Shown here piece by piece: positions 1-13,700 of a stretch of 64,000 bases of DNA; the stretch's first letter is position 1; every line of letters starts with the position of its first letter. The DNA comes from Gnetum montanum (taxonomy: Eukaryota; Streptophyta; Gnetopsida; Gnetales; Gnetaceae): contig MNCI01034664.1 of NCBI GenBank assembly GCA_015680685.1, forward strand, positions 888,387 through 952,386, read 5' to 3'. A program made the translations under genes and the position numbers. The notes under the pieces are model-generated. The model did no database searches and was not told the origin of the DNA. It was given only the letters and a program-made list of their open reading frames with translations.

Positions 1-842
1 AACAAGTTGTAGTGTTGAAAAAGTAGGTCCATGAGCTGTTAAATGAAAACAAGAGTCTTAAAGATAATGAGAAGTTCATAGAGGCTCATGTGGTAAATAG
101 TGATTCCTTGCAAATGAATTTGATAGAGTGATCCCATTATTGGAATGCCATCCAAAGAAAAGATTACTCTAGCTAGGAGCAACATGGAGAAGGACATACA
201 ATTGGAAATAATGGTCCACAAGACCAAGGAGTGGCAAGACTACTACACTTGGGTATTATAATGAAGGAGAAAGTAGAAGGAAAATAACAGATTGTACAAG
301 GTGAAAAAAGAAAACTATATGAAATCATGGCATGATGTAGCTATGAAGTAATGGAAATATGAGTTGTTTGTGTAGGGCATAGGTGAAAAGGATATCTTTA
401 AAGATTTGAGGAGTTAGTAGTGGTTGTTAATTCCCTTGCCTCTTGTATCACTAACACATATGGGGAAACTTTCATGAGTACCATTTTCCATAGTCCTCTT
501 GAGTGGACATATGTGGAGAAGGAAAAAACCTTGGTAGGGGTAGATCTAGGAGATATTGTTTAGGTCAACATTAGTGAAGAGATTCTTCATAGGTTCGAGA
601 CTGGCCTCCAAATATTTTCATCTAAAGATATTGCTCTTAAACCTTCTAAGATTTGTGAAACAATTTTTTTATGTTGTATTTTTATTTTATGTTTTTTGTT
701 ATGGTTTTCTTATTGTTACATGTTTATATTTATGGCTACTATGGTTATTGATGGTTGGATATTTTATTGCTTGTAGGCCCAGGCGATGATGATTATGGTT
801 GTTAGTGATGATTATCCTCCTCCTCCACCTCCTATGGCTTGA
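1..842 (+). pseudogene. Decayed intron-containing ORF with coiled-coil N-terminal part, unidentified
   Basis: Not recognised. Plus-strand frames, broken by stops, read as a charged helical stretch rich in Glu, Lys and Asn from about 30 to 400. A better preserved stretch of about 80 codons follows from about 410 to 660, starting EELVVVNSLASC and including the phrase SPLEWTYVEKEKTLVGVDLG, with one in-frame TAG. A T-rich segment ending in TTGCTTGTAG at about 776 looks like a plant intron acceptor. The last exon would encode a run of six prolines and end at the TGA at 840-842. It lies about 600 bp beyond the protease end of the minus-strand gag-protease copy at 1450-4940, on the opposite strand. 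That mirrors the antisense gene next to the other copy. The hydrophobic translation between 556 and 789 only reflects the T-rich putative intron. The left end is outside the window. Confidence 0.35.
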
Positions 843-1440
843 TTTCATTGTATTGTTGTAGCTATTTGTATTTGGATATCATAGCCTTAGATACTATGTA
901 TTATTTTTTATATTTTGTTTTCTGTAAGGATGACTACTATATATTTTTTAATTTTTGATATTTATCACGTACTGTGACTATAGCTATAGTTTTGGTTTTA
1001 GTTATACTAAATGTCATATTTTGGTTTCGATTTAAAATTGGTATTGGCTAATATTTTTAATTTTTTCTATTTTTATGTTTTTATGGTGTTATGTAATTTT
1101 ATGTAAATTTAAGAAATAAACATAAGTTGTAAATTGATGCAAAAATATAAAATAAGGCTATATAGCAAACTAGTAGACATGATGTACTAAAGTAAAAATT
1201 GTGAAACAAAATGTAAACATGGTAATAAAAATTGAAAAAAGGCTACTAATTAAATGGCTACATCGTATGTACAAAGAGAAGAAACTAAGCAACATGTTAA
1301 TCACATAACTACTTCCTAATCTTTGATATATTAGGTAACTTATAGGGCTTATCATGTAAAATTTTATATTCCTTGTTCCCTTTACTCACAATATTGAATG
1401 AGAGTTTTTTCCAAGGTTTTTTCATAACCCCAATGTTGTT
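843..1440. other. AT-rich spacer between convergent decayed ORFs
   Basis: No coding frame is convincing. Read on the minus strand, the right half resembles in wording and composition the sequence after the protease at 14450-15000. This suggests it is the start of the same spacer in the inverted element copy. Confidence 0.3.
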
Positions 1441-1449
1441 GGCTTTGGC

Positions 1450-4400
1450 TTGGTTGGGTTTGTTGTGATATTTGGCTTTTTTTTAATTTATAGGAGTTTC
1501 TTCTTGAAATTCCACCTCAAATCCTTGTCCAAGCCAACATTGTTGATAGACAAGGGAGCTACACTATCCCCATGGATAATTATTTCACCTTCCTCATAAG
1601 GTAGATGAATTTCCTTGTGGATTAGGAAAGAAACTGCTTGCAACTTGGCCAACCATAGTCTCTCTAGGATTAAGTTGAAGCCTAGTATTTTTTCAATAGC
1701 TAGGAAATTAGCAAATGTGAGGAATTATTTTCTAGCCATGATGTTTAATGAAATTGATGCTCTCACTGCTACACATGATCCATTAAAGGACTTAATCATA
1801 GAGGTGGAGATATCTTAGATATTCTCAACAAAGCCTAAGAGTTCTATGATGGGCAGGGAGATAACATTTGTCATTGCCCCATCATCAACATGTACTTGGT
1901 GCACTCTGTATTGGCCAACTCTAATGATTATAAAGAGGAGGGATCTTAATTCTTCACCACTTTGCAAATTAGTTTTTACCTTACTATCATGAAATGTCAA
2001 GATGATTGGCTTTGTTTCTTCCTTAGGTAAGGGTGGTACTATCACTAAGTGGATAGATTCTTTGTTGGTTGGGGTGTCCTCACTTATGAGAATGGAAGTC
2101 AAAATTTTGACTAAAGCGTTGTGGTGGGCAATAAAGGTCATAACTAAATCATATAATCTCAAAGAAGTATTCTTCTATTTTAACAAGAGCTTGACTTGTT
2201 CCTTGGTAGTGAGGAAGTCTTTATTGTTGTTAGGTGATTTTTCCATCTTATTAGCTTTGACTTCCTCCATTCTAACTAGGATCTTTACTTCATGTTTAAA
2301 TTTTAGTTGCTTTGACCCCTTTCTCTTTTCTTATTTTTGGGTGTCCTTCCTAGGTTGGATAGTTGATGCAATTTAAGCATTAGAGCCCATGGGTATGGCT
2401 AAAATTGTAGTGGGCTACTTCCTTTGAGACCTTTGATTGATTAGTGTCTTTAGCCTTAGGCTTAAAAGCTCACTTCTTGCATTATTTTGGGGATGTTTTT
2501 TGTTGTTTGATTGAGAAGAGGTCGAAGCATTGGCTACTATAGGAAGAAGCTAGTCAACTTGGGCTTTAGGCTTATTGGTGGAGGGAGGGGGCATCCTAAT
2601 GACAAAAGATTATTTTAGAGTCATAGATGATGGTATCCTTATAACAAAAAGAGTTCTTAAACTTATAGAAGTTGAAGTCTACTTGTGATGAGAAGGTACT
2701 TGAATCACAAATGGCTCCATAGTAATTTTAGGCTTATCGTGAACATTGAACATGGCTATGATAAATTAATCATTACTAGTGTTGAGAGGATCCTTGTACA
2801 CTTGCATGAATTGATTTTGAGGAATATTAGGATTGGAGGCATCTAAGACTAGTTTCCCACTATTAACCATCTTCTGTAGATCATCTTTTAAGACCAAGCA
2901 TAAATCAATATCATGGCTAGAAAGTTGATGATATTGGAAAAATCAGTCTAGCTTCAAGTATTTAGGCATAGGAGGATCATCTTTCGTGGCCGCAATAGGA
3001 TCCATGGTGATTTCTCAAAGACAATTATGCCTCTTGTGAGAATTCTTAGACAATTATTTATGTTGAATAAGTAAGTAATCAAGAAGTTCTAATGGTTTTA
3101 TCGATAATTTGGTATACTTGAACCTATCCTTTCACTCAAAGCTAGCCTTTGGAGGATTAGACATAGAAGCACTAGAGGTTGATGTTTGAGTAGCTGTTGT
3201 AGAAGCCTTAGGTTGTGTTGTCCTTGTCTCCACTATTGTTCTAGGTTGTTTGGTCACTATGGCCATGGCTACATGTGCTTATTTACCCTTGTCTCTATAT
3301 TATTTCATGTGTTGGTTTTTATAGGCTATGTAGGCGGGATCATTGCTAGCTTCTATTGCATCCTCTATGTTCTTAACTTAAGAAAAAGCTTGAGTGAGTG
3401 ATTGGGAGGTCTAAATAATAAAGCTTAAACTTGATAAAGTCATTAACAATCCCCTTGCATATGGCCAAAAGATGTGTTCAAAGATGGATTCAAGTATCTC
3501 GTTAAGCATAGAATTCTATCTTTATATGAACTTTTGGATAGGTTCAAGAAGTCCTTGTCTCACTTTCATGAGTTGGTCTAGCATTGGTTCAAGTTTCAAG
3601 TTATACTTGAAATGGTTAACAAATTAGTTTATCAAGTTATCCAAGGAAGAGATAGACCCTCTAGGTAGCACCCGGTACTAGTTAAGGCTTTTCTAGCTAA
3701 GGACATAGTGAAGACACATAGCATAGTATTTGGCCAAGCCTATAGTAGTAGGCACTTAGAACATAAGATAATTAAGTGGGCATTGGGGTCAACTACACCA
3801 TTTTATTTGGTGAAGTGAGGGATTAGGATTTCTCAAGGAAGAGTTATTTATGAGATAATGGGGTTGATTAGATCATCTTGGTAAAAGTCCATGACATTTA
3901 CCATATAAGTGGTGTTGGCCTTAAGCTTTTTTAGTTTATTGGTAAGGCTTTGGATTAGTTGAAAAGCTTAATACAAGATCTCTGGTGCTTCTGTAGCCTA
4001 TGCTAGTTGTATGGCTAGTTGCAATAGTGGCTGGATGGGTGGTTGGATAGGTTGAGGTCATGCAATGGGTTACAACATAGGTTAGAAAGGTCTTGTGGCT
4101 ACTACTACAAGAGGATTGAGAAAGGAGAATGATTTTTGAATAGATATTTGCAAGATGAGGGGAATGAAGGATTGATGGGAGGCTTGTGGAACTTAAGGTC
4201 TCGAAGAAGGGCCTACTAAGATGGTAAATGGAGGTGACATGGAAGAGACAGTTGGCAATGGCCATGTGGAACAAGGTTGTGTTGCAAAAAACATGATCAT
4301 GAATAGGGATGAGACTTGGGAAGCTAGTTGTGAGGTTTAATTCGAGAGGGTTATGTGCATTATGTAACTTATTATGGGCAAAGAGTACAATGGGTTTCTT

Positions 4401-4940
4401 ATGAATAAATTATAAATGGAGGGTTGCACAGGTTCCTCTACATAAGCCTCATTCTTGTAGTAACCCTCAAATTCATCTTAATCTCCTTGATCATGTTTCG
4501 AACTAGCTTGTTGAGTTGTAGCAACCTCCTCATCCACATTAAGTAACTAGACTAAAAATTTAAAATAGATTCCTAAAAGCTTAATTTTATCATATAAGAA
4601 AGGGATATATTCCTTCTCATTCTTATGAACAAACTTAAGTTCATGCTTGAAGTCTAACTCCTTGTGTGTGATGGGAAGGCCAGCCTAAATTTTTGCATAG
4701 ATAAACTTGTAATATTCTTCAGTGATGTTGTTGGATGAAGAATTACATCCTAGAACCCTAAGGAACTGCCTACACTCAATTATGGTTAGGTCCTTAGGAT
4801 CATAGATGCAAACAAATTCATGGTTCATGGTCATGGAAATGATGTTATGTTGTAGAATGGTTAATGCAAAAGGCATAAGCTGTATAGGATCAAGATATTT
4901 TGGCAAACAAGGCAAAGATTTTAAAGCTTCAAGCAAGTTG
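1450..4940 (-). pseudogene. Tat/Ogre-like Ty3/Gypsy gag-protease, inverted copy
   Basis: Remains of a retrotransposon polyprotein read on the minus strand. The N-terminal part (4685-4936) has IYDPKDL followed by a RQFLR motif, matching IYDPRDL in the plus copy near 10.88 kb. At about 2870-2960 lies a zinc-finger-like segment, KYLKLD then HQLSSHD then CLVLKDDLQKMVNSG, equivalent to the His/Cys motif of Tat-lineage Gag. The retropepsin region (1815-2162) reads YDLVMTFIAHHNALVKIL, then HVDDGAMTNVI, where VDDG stands at the catalytic Asp. After it come LPYEEGEIIIHGDSVAPL and the tail found at 14.15-14.4 kb. Several stops and shifts break it. No reverse transcriptase follows on this strand within the window. 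Lineage placement rests on motif recognition and on the second copy. Confidence 0.75.
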
Positions 4941-4964
4941 TAGTTTGTAGCATATAAACTTATT

Positions 4965-5150
4965 GCTTATAATCTTGTAGCATATGAGAGTTGTAGCGTA
5001 TGAGAGCTATAGCATATGCAAGCCATAGTGTATGATGTATGAAGGCTATAGTGTATGGCATATGATGGCTATAGCGTATGAGAGCTATAGTGTATGGAAG
5101 CTATAGCATATGAAAGCAATAACTTGTGAGATGTAGCATATAATGCAAAT
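4965..5150. repeat. Minisatellite, about 16 bp units (GCTATAG / CATATGA)
   Basis: Variants of GAGAGCTATAGCGTATG recur with spacings mostly near 16 bp or small multiples, alternating GCTATAG and GTATG/CATATG cores. Each unit is close to self-complementary. It lies just upstream of the gag start of the minus-strand copy, where a leader or LTR would be expected. Confidence 0.75.
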
Positions 5151-5937
5151 TGGGCTTAAAATGTAAGAACAAAAGTAGAGAAAATAACATACACTACAAT
5201 ATGATTTTTAAATTTATTCTAGCATATTTAATAACAATGAGAAAAATGGGAACAAGCTTTAGCATATATAAAGAAACCAAAGAAAACTACAAAATACAAA
5301 TACAGGGAAAGTAGTATGCATTGCAATTGAAAAAATAATTTTTTAAATAGTTAGTGCAAGGAATAGGGATAGTGCTATGCACTAAAATTGTAAAAATAGT
5401 AATAACTTTTTTGTTTTAATTTTTTGCAAGTGTTAAAATGAAACTGGTTATAATGTTATATGCTAGGGTTATATAAAAATCCAAAATAATTGTTACTTTG
5501 TTAAACACACTACACACACAAGGGTAGAAATAGGTAGAGGATTTTTTGACAAATGAGTTTAGACAAAGAAGTGATATGGAGGCCCTCCTTTTAGCACCAG
5601 AAAACTATAATGATGCAAAAAATTGGTGCTAGGAAACCAAGAAAATCTGTGTGAATAATTTTAACCGTAAGATCCATGAGTCTTGAAAATGATCTAGGGC
5701 ACCTTAAGCATTCTTTCCAATCACCTAAGAACTTACAAAAAAAAAAAAAAGGACTGTTACCAAATAAGACAAGCGTAAATAAGTGAAAATGTATGGAACA
5801 ATGATTTGACATTGGACCCAAAAACAAACTAAGAAATGTAGGAAATATGCAAGAAATATGGCAAAAAATAGCCACAAACTTTATATTAATACTGCAAAAA
5901 CTAGTTTGGTATAAAATAAGTTCAAGATAATTCAGAT
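5151..5937. other. Non-coding gap before the 5' LTR
   Basis: AT-rich sequence with a poly-A run at about 5738-5751. The minus-strand open frame at 5591-5971 has only low-complexity hydrophobic composition and I do not accept it as a gene. This stretch may hold the leader of the inverted gag-protease copy. Confidence 0.3.
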
Positions 5938-7312
5938 TGTTGGATTTTAAAATACTACTTAGAAAATGCATGTTACAACTTATAATCCACCTAACTTAAG
6001 GCAATATCTTATTGTAAATGTGAGATTTGTAGCCTGTAAGCTGCAATCTTGCACACTTAAACTTTTGGGGATAAAAAATGCCTTATAAGTTGCTATTGCC
6101 TCACTTCCTAAGTGGAAAAAGCAATGTTATGTCTATATATGGACTTGGGAAGGCTAAAAATTCCTTGGAGACTACCAACGTTAGAATTTTCATGGGTTTT
6201 TGTGAGGGTATAACCTCAACTACACTCGAACCACCTACCCCCAGTGTAGATGGTGTTGGATTTTCATTTTTCTAGCAAAACCCAGCATAGCTACACACAT
6301 CTAGCATTGGAGTTATTGGATTTTCTATTTTCCCAACAATGGTTAGCATAGTTAATGACATATTTTCAGTGGTGGATTTATGACCAGTGTAGTCATCATG
6401 GATTTCCAATAGTTGTAGTATGGCCAGTGTGGTCATCATGATTTTAGCAGATTCCAACAAATGCCAGTGTAGTCCTTCAAGGCCATCATAGTTGAGGTGA
6501 AGGCTAGCATAGTCCCAAAATTCCATTTACTATTTTTAGTATGTAGATGGATTTTGATGATGTTGGTACATCAAAAACTTATCATAATTGGTCAACTATG
6601 CTGGAAATCATAGCCATCACACTTGCAAACAAACACCAATTTGTCAGTAATCATGATAGAAATTTGCAACCTTAAATTAGCAACCTAAAACCTATAAATT
6701 CCAAACTCAAAAAAAATATTTAGGTTCCAAACCTTTGCAACCCTAAGCATTTTACACTCATTATAGCATTTTTAAGACTTTTGGAAGTAACTAACATCTA
6801 CCTGAGCACCAAAGACTCTCATCGTAGTCCCATTGCTATCAAAGTCAAACACCATTATTCACATCATTTCCACTGAAAGTTGTAGATCTGAGCAAAAATT
6901 AGAAAGAGGCTTTCAATTATTAGAGTTGGAAAGTACTTAGATCATGAAGGTCAACTACCGAACACAACATGTTGACTCCAACAAGCTTCAATCTCCACCC
7001 AAGCCAACTTCTTATGCATTTGAGCATACAATCTGTACTCCTTGAACTTTACACTTTCATTCAATAAAGTTTTTCAATTCATTTGTAGTGTAGATTTAAT
7101 TTTAAGTTTAGTCCTGTGTTTATTTGTTTTTGTTTAAATCTACAATTCCATTCCCATTTACACTTTTTAAGTCCCTGGGGGATCGACAAGATCACCAAGG
7201 TACCTTGGATCCTGTTTCTCAAAGATCCTTGGAATCCAAGGTTAGGTTGTTATTGCATGGGATTCTTGGTTCTTCTAGTGACCAAATTTTCCAAGCACTC
7301 TAGTTTATAACA
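5938..7312 (+). repeat. 5' LTR of the giant Tat/Ogre-like element
   Basis: It matches 35297-36641 throughout. Shared marks are TTTTGGGG(A/C)TAAAAAATGCC, a stretch containing ATGGTGTTGGATTTTC, several GCCAGTGTAGTC words, a TATAAA box near 6690, ATTCAATAAAG near 7062 as a possible polyadenylation signal, and GGTACCTTGGATC near 7200. The order U3, TATA, AATAAA sets the plus orientation. The start is placed at TGTTGG and the end at ATAACA; both are approximate. The open frame at 6078-6275 recurs at 35440-35637 only because the LTRs are copies. I do not read it as a protein gene. Confidence 0.75.
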
Positions 7313-7995
7313 CTAGAATGAGGGTCTCTACCCAAATTCTTAGACCAAAAACCTATTATAACATTTTTCTGAAACCTCCTCCAACCTTTCCAAATACCAT
7401 GCCTTTCACATTTTGACATAAAAAACTTACAAATGTTTAACATCCAAAATCAATGTTGGTGTCCTAATTCCTACCCAATATACCCACTATAGTTGTGGTG
7501 GGTGATTTGGGTTTCCACTATATTTTCACAATAGTTGAATTTTTTGAAACCATAAATATCCACATTGAAAACTTATAAATTTTGGGTGTTGGCAACTACA
7601 TTAAGGTCTAGGAGCTAGTGTAGATCCAATATGAAAATCCAAATTCATCTGCTATGAAATTTTGTAATAAAGGTTGGGTAGACACTTCTAGGACTACAAC
7701 ATAGTCTTTTGAAAAAACCAAAGTTTTCACATTTTAAATTTTTTCAAACTAGCGTACATACCCTTTAGAGGAAAAATTTCCAAGTTCATTTTTTTCCAAA
7801 TGAAAACCCATTTTCCACCATTTACCTTAGCATAGTTGGCTGGGAAATACTATGATCTACTACATACTGCACATCATAGATCTTACTAGAAACACTAGTG
7901 TAGTTGGTGTTACCAAATTGAAAACTGTAAACACCATTCTCCCAAGTGTAGTGTATAATATCTATATTATAGTAATAATTTTAATAATTTTTTTC
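7313..7995 (+). other. Leader region after the 5' LTR
   Basis: Non-coding, with no recognisable primer binding site. Words such as CCACTATAGTTGTGGTGGG resemble the short inverted motifs in the LTR U3 and in the 25.6-28.45 kb array. Confidence 0.35.
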
Positions 7996-10728
7996 TGTAA
8001 CACCCCATCCTAGCTAGGGCAAGCTGATGCCTAGGATCAAGTAATTTTAGAATGGAAGCATGATAACTAAAAATCAATAATGTGTAAAATACATGATATT
8101 AGGGAAGGTCAAATGATACAAAAATTTCCTCGACATCAAAAACTAAACATACATGTCACTTTATAAAAATGCATGTCTCTACATAAAACAAAATATGCAC
8201 TACTCTGCTAAATTACAAAAAACACATAAACATCATCATCATATAGATAAGAGTACAAAGAGTTTCATACCATGATATCTAGTTCACACTACTATACATG
8301 AAAATATACAATAACTAAGCACTAAAGATCTCCCCTCCTCTACTCTCCCTCTCTATGCTTGTCTAGGCTCCTATGCCTTTCACCTGTAATTAAATAAAGT
8401 TAGTACACAACTGAGTGTGAAGCCTTTGCACTTCCATTACTAGATGGTTGACAAATGCTACACTAGAGGAGAGGAGTGGGGTACAAGGAAACTTGCACCA
8501 ACTGTTAGTCTCACGCATGCTCAAAATAACACATACCATATTACCCATAATGCTAAAATACTATCATACAATCACTAATAAAGCCATAGCCTAACATCAT
8601 CTATCATGCCCATGTCATCATACCCATGATCTACCATAAACAGTCCATGATCCACATAATCAAAATTCAATCAGAACACATTTTATCAACAATATGATTG
8701 ACAAGCTGATACTATCATATACATAGCCCATGTGGTTACTATCATATTTGTGCTCAGTGTAGCATGTGAAACATTGCCATGAGTACTTATAATAGTCATT
8801 CCTTGTAGGTATTTTGTTAGTCTTTTATTTATCCAACTAGTGCTAGGGTCCATCAACCTGTGACCCACAACCATTATCCTTCTTGAGGATTAGCGATAGG
8901 GATGAACACACCTATGCCATGGACCAATCATAGGGACAAACACACCTATGCTATTCCACTCTTAGGATGAGGTCTAAGATAGGAGCCTCACCAATGCATC
9001 ATAGTGGGAGTCAATCCATACTACCTCTAGGGTGCTTAATCACTAACTGGTCCACACCCTCATGGTAGCATCACCCACCAACAACCATCACAAGCGTCAT
9101 TATGAAAACATGTACATAGTTTGACTAGCTTAAGCCAACACATCATAAGCACAAGACACCCAAATAAACATAACCACATATATCGACCCCTAACAGTTAC
9201 AATCATTCTCTAAAAATAATACCACAATTCACCAAAACAACATGAATACCTTCATATGACAAAAAAATACCATATTTCTCAAACAACATGTACTTCTAGA
9301 CAAATGATCACTATAATAACATTCAAAATGATATATGCCCAAAGGGAAAACTACTCTTACAATTAGAAAGTACTTCCCAAAATAATCCCAACGATACTAA
9401 TTTTACCTAATTCAGACTCCTAGAAGTAAAGTTATGTTAAAGTTTGATTAATAAAATAATATTTAATTACCACCAGGAAGGATTGGAACTCCCAAAAATG
9501 CTCATGCCCCAATAGGCCCCATAAATATCATATTCCAATCATATGAGTCTTATCGATATCACATATCATCTTACACAAGGCCACATCATCCCATACATCA
9601 CATATATATTTATACACAATTCATAATCAAAATCAGAAAATTTTTGGAAATAAAAAAAATGACATGTCCAAGCTCAATCTTTGAGCCATCCACCCCACAT
9701 GCCCCCATCACATAATCATATACACTAAGCTAACACAAAAATACAGGAAAAAAAGGTAAAAACAACCCACCAATTAAAATAGTTGGGCAGAAAGGTTGAA
9801 ACAAGTAGAAACCCTTAAAATTCTGGTAGGACTTTGTTTCACTCCCAGTAAGTTCTACACCTATGTAGATATGACCGCAATAATCCCAAATCTAGGTTTA
9901 GAGTAAGTAAAAACTATCCACAAAGATCAGAATCCAAAAAAAAGGTGGAATAGAAGAAGAGAGTAGAAAGAAAAATGAAAAAAAAAAAAAAAAAGCTCCT
10001 GTGAGTTTCTATTTTCCCAAACAAAAGAAAATAGAGAAAACCTGATTGTGTTTAGAAGTGGTGGTGCAAAAGGGCAGTGGGTCTCTTTTCATCTTAAAAT
10101 AAAAAAAAACAAGGTTTATGCCTAACGTTACTTCTATGCGTTGGTTTTCTTTTTCCAAACAAAAATACAAAACTAAGGTAGCACATGTCTCATGCAAATG
10201 GACCATAACTTTACTTTTGAATTTTGTCATTATTATTATTATGCAATATTTTCATAAGTTATATTTATTTATTTCTCCTCTACAACTAATGTTGTAAACT
10301 TTAATCATGCGTAACAAACACATCAAGACTCCAAATCAAAATCCATTTGAACCTATGAGATCCTTATCATATGCTCTACACAGTCACATGCCAAAGCCAC
10401 ACTCAAACATCATGCAACATAGCATTAGAGTGTAATTTCCTAAATACCAAAATCACACATGAAGCATAAAGACATACTAGATAGGTGCCCTTGTACCCCA
10501 ATTCAACACCCCTACTAGCAACCTCACTTGTCTAACACATCACACAGGGCTAATGTACATAAGCAGATTAGCTAAGCATGTAAAGAAATCATAATCATAA
10601 CATAAAGATGAAGCCTCATAACATATAAAATACATTAACTCATCCCCAACAACCCACCAAGACTTCACACATAATGTATAAATCATAAGCGTATGACCAT
10701 ACCTACTATCTTTGGATGGGATGTAACA
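7996..10728. mobile_element. Solo-LTR-like block, TGTAACACCCC ... GATGTAACA ends
   Basis: It begins TGTAACACCCCATCC and ends GGATGGGATGTAACA. The ends are inverted repeats matching at 13 of 15 positions. TGTAACACCC-type ends are common on long LTRs of plant Ty3/Gypsy elements. The 2.73 kb body has no coding frame. It interrupts the leader between the 5' LTR and gag of the giant element. The flanks (TTTTC and TTTAA) do not form a clear target duplication, so a terminal-inverted-repeat DNA element cannot be excluded. It contains poly-A runs at about 9979-9995 and ATT repeats near 10229. Confidence 0.45.
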
Positions 10729-10799
10729 TTTAAATTTATAGTCAATTACATCGTTTGGCAATCCCACTTACTAAAATTTTTACTAAAAATAGTAAAAAG

Positions 10800-13700
10800 T
10801 CAAAACAACATTTTTGATAATTCCTTTTAGTAAGTGAATAGTTTTTCCTATTGACATGACAAACATGACATCCAATTACTATGGAGTGAGGATTTATGAT
10901 CCTAGAGACCTTGTTGTAGCCAAGCATAGACAATCGCTTAGGCAAAGAGGGAAAAGCCCAAATTTTTCCATGCTCAATGAAAAACATAACAATAATATCT
11001 GTGCTAAAATACAAGCTAGATTATTCCTTCTACACGTGGACACTGAAGCCAAGCATGAGTACAAGTTAATTCAGTGTAATGGGAAAGAGTATATACCCTC
11101 TTCCTATGACAAGATCATGTTTACTGGTGTTGAGGCATGCATAATTTTTCAATTGATTGAGATATATGAATGAAGTAAAAATCTTAGTTTGAAGGGCCAC
11201 CATGAAGAGCATGAGAGTTCAAGATGGAGCCCAAACTAGACAATTTCATAGATGACCTATTCCAATAGTTGGTCCCTCAAACTACTGTATCTACGTTGGC
11301 CCTACCTAACTCTTTCATGTGACAGGCATCTCAACCATCATCTCTCGTATATTCCATAATGTTTGGAACCACACTAATTATTGTAATGCACCAAGCATAA
11401 CCTGTGACTCAAAAAAGCTTTCTATTTTCTTTCATGTCTTTTTCCACATAGCCTTGGTTTGCATGGTCCTCATTCATCATTCTCACCACCAATCACCCCC
11501 TCTTTATACCAGTGGGCTCCACAGTGAGACCACAAGTAACCCAAGGTACACATGCATCATTTTTCCTTTTTATGCCTCAAGTGCCAGTGCAAACATATTT
11601 TTCATTATTTAGCCCACTCATGACCAACATAACCCAGCCTCTCCCTTCAATACCACAACCCATTGTGAAGCCACAAGCCTCTCAATTAACACCTCAATCA
11701 TTCGTACAAACGTTGGAACCTATGAGAATGATTGAAGGATTAGATCAAGCATTCTAGATGATTCAAGACTTGATGGAAGAATTACGAAAGCTCAAGGCTC
11801 CACAACCCAGACAATAAAGATAATGAATTTATACTAGGATAATCCAATTAGTCATGTTGTCCCACTAATAACTCTTCCCTTGGGCATCTACAATTGTCAG
11901 TTCTCCAAGTACAATGATGAAGGTAATCCAAATGCCCATTTGGTAACCTTTTATTCCAAATGCCTATTATGGCAAGCCTAGCTACATACTATAATGCAGA
12001 TTTTCCCTATGTCCCTTATAGGAAAAGCTTTGGACTAGTACCGTGCATTGCCAAGAGGACCTTTATCCTCACTAGAACACTTAATTTCACAATTTGTTAA
12101 CCATTTCAAGTACAACTTAAAACCTAACACAACCCTTGATCAATTAATAAAGGTCAAACAAGGACCCCTTGAGCCAGTATATAAATTCATACAATGATGG
12201 AATGCTCTTCTTAATGAGATTTCAAAATTGATAGTTGAGATCCACCTTCTTGCTATATTCAAGGAGGTGGTTAATGACTTCATTAAGTCAAAACTATACT
12301 ACTTAGATCTACAATCACTCATCCAATCCTTTTCCCAAATAAAGAACATAGAGGACACACCCAAGGCTAGCTGTGACCCTAGCTATGTGGCATACAAAAA
12401 CTAGCAAACATGGAAGGATAAGGATAAGGGAAGGAAAAATAACACAACTATGGCCACTATGGCCAAAGAACATAAGACAACCGCATAGGGGCCTAAGATA
12501 AATCAATCCAAGGCCCCTACCAATAGTAATCAACCTTTAACATCTAGGGCCTCTACATCAACTACTATAAGGCCGAACTTTGAATGAAAAGACTAGTTGA
12601 AGTATACTAGGCTACCGTTGAAACCATTAGAGCTCCTTAAAATTGTTGAAGAGTGGCAGAATACAATACAAAAAATTGACTGAAAATGCCCACTAGAGGC
12701 ATGATAGATTATGAGAGATAGTATAAAACCCCACTCTTACAACCAAGGATAAGTTGCTAGTGCCTAAATACTTCAAGCTTGATCATTTCTACCACTACCA
12801 TCAACTGTTAGGTCATGATACTACCTTTTTCCTAGCACTAAAGGATGACCTGTAGAAGATGATAGAAAATGGTGAACTAGTCCTTGATGCCTCCAACCCA
12901 GTGAAATGAAAAAACTAATTTGTGTAGGTCTATAAGGACCCATTGAATGCCAACAATAGCCCATACACTATAGTGACATTTAATGTGACCAACAACTCAA
13001 GACCTGTGCAAGAGTTGTTCATGATATGAGTACCTCCTGGTAATGAGAGGGATACTTCAACTTCAACTAGTTCAAGGTCTCCTTTTTTTGTAAGGGTTCC
13101 ATTACCTATTCCTTCCAAGAAGCCTTTTGTGATTAGGGTGCCCCCTCTTGCTAAAGCCAAAACTACCCCTACAACTGAAAAGCATCCTTCTGTAGTGGCC
13201 AACACAACAGCTTCTTCACAACTAATCAACAACAACAAGAAATCCTTAAGCAAGAAATAAGAAGCCCACATTGATGCCTAATATCAATGACAAAAAATAG
13301 GCCAAGGCATGAAAGGAAATAGGCCCATTGAAGCCTACTTCCATCTCATTTTTTCTGATGAGTTCTAATGCTTAGGCCACTTCAACCAATTGACCATGGG
13401 AGGACCCCAAACCATAGGGAAAGGGAAAAGAGGCCAAGCAACAACCATTGAAGCATGAAGTTTTCATCTTGGGGCACATGGAGGAAGTCAAGAATGCTAA
13501 GAATAAAAAGCCTACAACCAATGATAAGGACTTCCTCACTACAATAGAATAAGTCAAGTAGTTGCTAAAGCAAAAGAACACCTTGCTTAGCCTATATGAC
13601 CTTATGATGACTTCTGTCGCATACCATGAAGCATTAGTGAAGATGTTGTCCTCTATTCCTGTTAGCAAAGACATCCCCTATAGTGAAGATTATGTCCATG

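Noticed and set aside
556-789. Hydrophobic open frame that looks like a membrane protein
   Set aside because: It lies over a T-rich putative intron; T-rich DNA gives Phe, Leu and Val in this frame by composition alone.
3186-3401. Open frame on the plus strand resembling 12315-12533 on the minus strand
   Set aside because: Both are antisense shadows of the two homologous gag copies, so their similarity is a by-product.
5591-5971. 126-codon minus-strand ORF
   Set aside because: Low-complexity Phe/Leu/Ser composition in AT-rich DNA, includes a poly-A run, and runs into the LTR start.
6078-6275. Conserved 65-codon frame repeated at 35440-35637
   Set aside because: It lies in the U3 of the two LTRs; conservation follows from LTR duplication. 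No coding bias or family match seen.
7996-10728. A host gene or a transposase within the TGTAACACC-bounded block
   Set aside because: No frame on either strand has coding character. Only the ends are informative.
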